Position numbers and translations under genes: made by a program
Part shown: positions 59,301 through 64,000 of the stretch, in pieces
How positions within the stretch are numbered: position 1 is the stretch's first letter
Layout: each line of letters starts with the position of its first letter
Assembly (NCBI RefSeq): GCF_964340395.1
Contig: NC_135553.1
Span: 28,347,949 to 28,411,948, forward strand
DNA: 64,000 nt
Direction of reading: 5' to 3'
From: Glandiceps talaboti
Lineage: Eukaryota > Hemichordata > Enteropneusta > Spengelidae
Notes under the pieces: model-generated
Databases searched by the model: none
Told to the model about the DNA's origin: nothing
Seen by the model: the letters and a program-made list of their open reading frames with translations, nothing else

Positions 59301-62300
59301 CTGTATTTGTATGGTACTATTAGGGAAAGCTGTGTCTGTATTTGTATGGTACGTACTATTAGGGAAAGCTGTGTCTGTATTTGTATGGTACTATTAGGGA
59401 AAGCTGTGTCTGTATTTGTATGGTACTATTACGGAAAGCTGTGTCTACATGTATTTGTATGGTACTATTGGGGAAAGCTGTGTCTACATGTATTTGTATG
59501 GTACTATTAGGGAAAGCTGTGTCTGTATTTGTATGGTTCTATAATAGGGAAAGCTGTGTCTGTATTTGTGTGGTACTATTAGGGAAAGCTGTGTCTGTAT
59601 TTGTATGGTACTATTAGGGATAGCTGTGTCTGTATTTGTATGGTACTATTAGGGATAGCTGTGTCTGTATTTGTATGGTACTATTAGGGATAGCTGTGTC
59701 TGTATTTGTATGGTACTATTAGGGAAAGCTGTGTCTACATGTATTTGTATGGTACTATTGGGGAAAGCTGTGTCTGTGTTTGTATGGTAGTATTAGGGAA
59801 AGCTGTGTCTGTATTTGTATGGTACTATTAGGGATAGCTGTGTCTGTATTTTGTACATACTATTAGGGAAAGCTGTGTCTGTATTTGTGTGGTACTATTG
59901 GGGATAGCTGTGTCTGTATTTGTATGGTACTATTGGGGAAAGCTGTGTCTACATGTATTTGTATGGTACTATTGGGGAAAGCTGTGTCTGTATTTTGTAT
60001 GGTACTATTAGGGAAAGCTGTGTCTGTATTTGTATGGTACTATTAGGGAAAGCTGTGTCTGTATTTTGTGTGGTACTATTAGGGAAAGCTGTGTCTACAT
60101 GTATTTGTATGGTACTATTGGGGAAAGCTGTGTCTGTATTTGTATGGTACTATTGGGGAAAGCTGTGTCTGTATTTGTATTGTTCTATAATAGGGAAAGC
60201 TGTGTCTGTATTTGTGTGGTTCTATTGGGGAAAGCTGTGTCTGTATTTGTATGGTACTATTAGGGAAAGCTGTGTGTGTATTTTGTATGGTACTATTAGG
60301 GAAAGCTGTGTCTGTATTTGTGTGGTACTATTAGGGAAAGCTGTGTCTGTATTTGTGTGGTACTGTTAGGGAAAGCTGTGTCTGTATTTGTATGGTACTA
60401 TTGGGGACAGCTGTGTCTACATGTATTTGTATGGTACTATTGGGGAAAGCTGTGTCTGTATTTGTGTGGTACTATTAGGGAAAGCTGTGTCTGTATTTAT
60501 ATGGTACTATTAGGGAAAGCTGTGTCTGTATTTGTATGGTACTATTAGGGATAGCTGTGTCTGTATTTGTATGGTACTATTGGGGAAAGCTGTGTCTACA
60601 TGTATTTGTATGGTACTATTAGGGATAGCTGTGTCTGTATTTGTATGGTACTATTGGGGAAAGCTGTGTCTGTATTTGTATGGTACTATTAGGGAAAGCT
60701 GTGTGTGTATTTTGTATGGTACTATTAGGGAAAGCTGTGTCTGTATTTGTGTGGTACTATTAGGGAAAGCTGTGTCTGTATTTGTGTGGTACTGTTAGGG
60801 AAAGCTGTGTCTGTATTTGTATGGTACTATTGGGGACAGCTGTGTCTACATGTATTTGTATGGTACTATTGGGGAAAGCTGTGTCTGTATTTGTGTGGTA
60901 CTATTAGGGAAAGCTGTGTCTGTATTTGTATGGTACTATTAGGGAAAGCTCTGTCTGTATTTGTATGGTACTATTAGGGATAGCTGTGTCTGTATTTGTA
61001 TGATACTATTAGGGAAAGCTGTGTCTGTATTTGTATGATACTATCGGGGAAAGCTGTGTCTGTATTTGTATGGTACTATTGGGGAAAGCTGTGTCTGTAT
61101 TTGTATGGTACTATTGGGGAAAGCTCTGTCTGTATTTGTATGGTACTATTGGGGAAAGCTGTGTCTGTATTTGTATGATACTATTAGGGAAAGCTGTGTC
61201 TGTATTTGTATGATACTATTGGGGAAAGCTGTGTCTGTATTTGTATGGTACTATTGGGGAAAGCTGTGTCTGTATTTGTATGGTACTATTAGGGAAAGCT
61301 GTGTCTGTATTTGTATGGTACTATTAGGGAAAGCTGTGTCTGTATTTGTATGGTACTATTAGGGAAAGCTGTGTCTGTATTTGTATGATACTATTAGGGA
61401 AAGCTGTGTCTGTATTTGTATGATACTATTAGGGAAAGCTGTGTCTGTATTTGTATGATACTATTGGGGAAAGCTGTGTCTGTATTTGTATGGTACTATT
61501 GGGGAAAGCTGTGTCTGTATTTGTATGGTACTATTAGGGAAAGCTGTGTCTGTATTTGTATGGTACTATTAGGGAAAGCTGTGTCTGTATTTGTATGGTA
61601 CTATTAGGGAAAGCTGTGTCTGTATTTGTATGGTACTATTAGGGAAAGCTGTGTCTGTATTTGTGTGGTTCTATTGGGGAAAGCTGTGTCTGTATTTGTA
61701 TTTGTATGGTACTATTAGGGAAAGCTGTGTCTGTATTTGTATGGTACTATTAGGGAAAGCTGTGTCTGTATTTGTATGGTACTATTAGGGAAAGCTGTGT
61801 CTGTATTTGTATGGTACTATTGGGGAAAGCTGTGTCTGTATTTGTATGGTATTATTAGGGAAAGCTGTGTCTGCATTTGTGTGGTTCTATTGGGGAAAGC
61901 TGTGTCTGTATTTGTATGGTACTATTGGGGAAAGCTGTGTCTGTATTTTGTATGGTACTATTAGGGAAAGCTGTGTCTGTATTTGTATGGTACTATTAAG
62001 GAAAGCTGTGTCTGTATTTGTATGGTACTATTGGGGATAGCTGTGTCTGTATTTGTATGGTACTACTGGGGAAAGCTGTGTCTGTATTTGTATGGTACTA
62101 TTAGGGAAAGCTGTGTCTGTATTTGTATGGTACTATTAGGGAAAGCTATGTCTGTATTTGTATGGTACTATTAGGGAAAGCTGTGTCTGTATTTGTATGG
62201 TACTATTGGGGAAAGCTATGTCTGTATTTGTATGGTACTATTGGGGAAAGCTGTGTCTGTATTTGTGTGGTTCTATTGGGGAAAGCTGTGTCTGCATTTG

Positions 62301-63373
62301 TGTGGTTCTATTGGGGAAAGCTGTGTCTGTATTTGTATGGTACTATTAGGGAAAGCTGTGTCTGTATTTGTATGGTACTATTAGGGAAAGCTATGTCTGT
62401 ATTTGTATGGTACTATTAGGGAGAGCTGTGTCTGTATTTGTATGGTACTATTGGGGAAAGCTTAGTCTGTATTTGTATGGTACTATTGGGGAAAGCTGTG
62501 TCTGTATTTGTGTGGTTCTATTGGGGAAAGCTGTGTCTGTATTTGTATGGTACTATTAGGGAAAGCTGTGTCTGTATTTGTGTGGTTCTATTGGGGAAAG
62601 CTGTGTCTGTATTTGTATGGTACTATTAGGGAAAGCTGTGTCTGTATTTGTATGGTACTATTAGGGAAAGCTGTGTCTGTATTTGTATGGTACTATTGGG
62701 GAAAGCTGTGTCTGTATTTGTGTGGTTCTATTGGGGAAAGCTGTGTCTGTATTTGTATGGTACTATTAGGGAAAGCTGTGTCTGTATTTGTGTGGTTCTA
62801 TTGGGGAAAGCTGTGTCTGTATTTGTGTGGTTCTATTGGGGAAAGCTGTGTCTGTATTTGTATGGTACTATTAGGGAAAGCTGTGTCTGTATTTGTGTGG
62901 TTCTATTGGGGAAAGCTGTGTCTGTATTTGTGTGGTTCTATTGGGGAAAGCTGTGTCTGTATTTGTATGGTACTATTAGGGAAAGCTGTGTCTGTATTTG
63001 TGTGGTTCTATTGGGGAAAGCTGTGTCTGTATTTGTGTGGTTCTATTGGGGAAAGCTGTGTCTGTATTTGTATGGTACTATTAGGGAAAGCTGTGTCTGT
63101 ATTTGTGTGGTTCTATTGGGGAAAGCTGTGTCTGTATTTGTATGGTACTATTAGGGAAAGCTGTGTCTGTATTTGTATGGTACTATTAGGGAAAGCTGTG
63201 TCTGTATTTGTATGGTACTATTAGGGAAAGCTGTGTCTGTATTTGTATGGTACTATTAGGGAAAGCTGTGTCTGTATTTGTATGGTACTATTGGGGAAAG
63301 CTGTGTCTGTATTTGTATGGTACTATTAGGGAAAGCTGTGTCTGTATTTGTATGGTTCTATTGGGTATAGCTC
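56389..63373. repeat. 35-bp minisatellite, about 200 units
   Basis: The unit is TATTTGTATGGTACTATTAG plus GGAAAGCTGTGTCTG. Frequent variants are TTGGGG for TTAGGG, GTGTGGTTC for GTATGGTAC, GGATAGC for GGAAAGC, and a 39-bp form with TCTACATGTATTTG. Higher-order copies are visible: 58906-59142 recurs at 59161-59397 (255-bp shift), 60282-60520 recurs about 429 bp on, and 62780-63120 is a 105-bp trimer array. Because 35 is not a multiple of 3, the frames rotate; long open frames here are not genes. Confidence 0.97.
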
Positions 63374-63465
63374 TTAGTACTAATATTATATGGATATTGT
63401 TCATTTCTGTGTTATGTCTGGATATTTATCCTTAGTATCAATCCTCTGAAATCTAACCCCTTTAA

Positions 63466-63546
63466 AAAAACTTGGTTTTTTTTGTTTGTTTGTTTGTTTG
63501 TTTGTTTGTTTTTTGTTTGTTTTTTGGGGTTTTTTTTTTGGGGGGG
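63466..63546. repeat. (TTTG)n and poly-T/poly-G tract
   Basis: A run of TTTG tetranucleotides followed by T- and G-runs. On the other strand it reads as an A-rich tail-like tract. Confidence 0.9.
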
Positions 63547-63659
63547 ATTGCTTTGAAATAATCATTCTTTGGTCACAATACTCAGTTTGTGATAGTTTGA
63601 GGAGGTGTAGAAGAAGTAGATGAAGACAATTATATGTGATGTAGACGAACACAATATAC

Positions 63660-63850
63660 AGACTACATTATATGAATTCAATTGCATTTTTGAAAGACTC
63701 AATTTATGCCTAGTTATGATGTCCTCCAGGGGTGCTATGTACAGACTAAACAGCACAGGTCCAAGGACAGAACCCTTGGGGACACCACAATCAATCGACT
63801 GTTTCCGACACCACCGACCCAACACATACTCTCAATGTCCTACCCCTAAG
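63660..63850 (-). pseudogene. LINE reverse transcriptase fragment, reverse strand
   Basis: The minus strand reads GVPKGSVLGPVLFSLYIAPL, then EDIITRHKLS, matching the conserved RT segment of jockey/CR1/Rex1-type LINEs (compare GVPQGSVLGPLLF at 52486). The frame then loses the expected YADD block. It is a short dead fragment cut by the neighbouring sequence. Confidence 0.75.
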
Positions 63851-64000
63851 ATATGGACTAATCCACTCTAATCATAGACCCTAGAGGGTCTATGGTAAAC
63901 CACAGACAAATAACACACAGTGGGTAAACATAGTTGTATCTAGTGCACAACACTATAAAGGCGATTATATTCGTATTGATTCGTAATTATTGTTTCATTA
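63851..64000. other. Window end, unassigned
   Basis: Contains the small palindrome ATAGACCCTAGAGGGTCTAT at 63874-63893. Nothing else recognised. Confidence 0.5.

Noticed and set aside
62508-63224. A 238-codon open frame (and dozens of 60-150-codon frames) over 56.4-63.4 kb
   Set aside because: They are translations of a 35-bp tandem repeat in rotating frames, overlap each other in all three frames, and depend on where a TTGGGG variant falls. No codon-level conservation or splice context.
56389-63373. Interstitial telomere array suggested by TTAGGG
   Set aside because: TTAGGG occurs once per 35-bp unit and is not tandem, so it is not a telomeric repeat; kept only as a compositional remark.

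Overview
The window looks like an intron-rich animal genome, most plausibly a marine invertebrate. The reasons are long AT-rich introns with GT/GC...AG boundaries, vertebrate-type modular EGF exons, a tRNA-derived SINE, CR1/L2-like and L1/Tx1-like LINE remnants, several DNA-transposon families, and many dispersed elements with internal tandem modules of the kind known from marine invertebrates. I cannot name the phylum from sequence alone. No bacterial-type gene, CRISPR array or rRNA was seen.

One gene can be supported. It runs on the + strand from before the window to 47529 and encodes a single-pass membrane protein built of EGF-like modules. I find thirteen exons: twelve symmetrical phase 1-1 exons that each carry one EGF-like module, then a terminal exon with a Gly/Asp-rich linker, one transmembrane helix and a very short basic tail. 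Eight modules are six-cysteine EGF domains, most with calcium-binding features (L). Four are short four-cysteine modules that lack C1 and C3 together (S). The order is L L S L S L S L L S L L TM. About 1.44 kb of coding sequence is spread over 46 kb; the 5' end lies upstream of the window.

The introns are almost entirely repeats. 1-9600: families A, B, C, D and E (names are mine), a SINE and microsatellites. 9.7-17 kb: a Tc1/mariner-like foldback element, a Mutator-like element and two family B copies. 17-24.7 kb: older repeats and a 26-bp-stem hairpin. 24.9-29.7 kb: a 40-bp minisatellite of about 120 units. 30-38.6 kb: a 1.86-kb foldback element, a CACTA-type MITE and an L1/Tx1-type LINE interrupted by a family B element. 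38.6-47.5 kb: the last exons, including a recent tandem segmental duplication (39343-42195 and 44913-47233) that duplicated one EGF exon, apparently turned its GT donor into a GC donor, and exposes several insertions and losses by comparison of the two copies.

Downstream of the gene: 3' UTR with its own 32-bp minisatellite (47.5-48.9 kb), mostly unassigned AT-rich DNA (48.9-51.7 kb), a CR1/L2-like LINE inserted in a reverse family A copy (51.7-53.8 kb), more family B and hairpin-type repeats (53.8-56.3 kb), a 7-kb 35-bp minisatellite of about 200 units (56.4-63.4 kb), and a reverse-strand reverse-transcriptase fragment at the end. The many open frames over the minisatellites are by-products of repeat length and are not called as genes.
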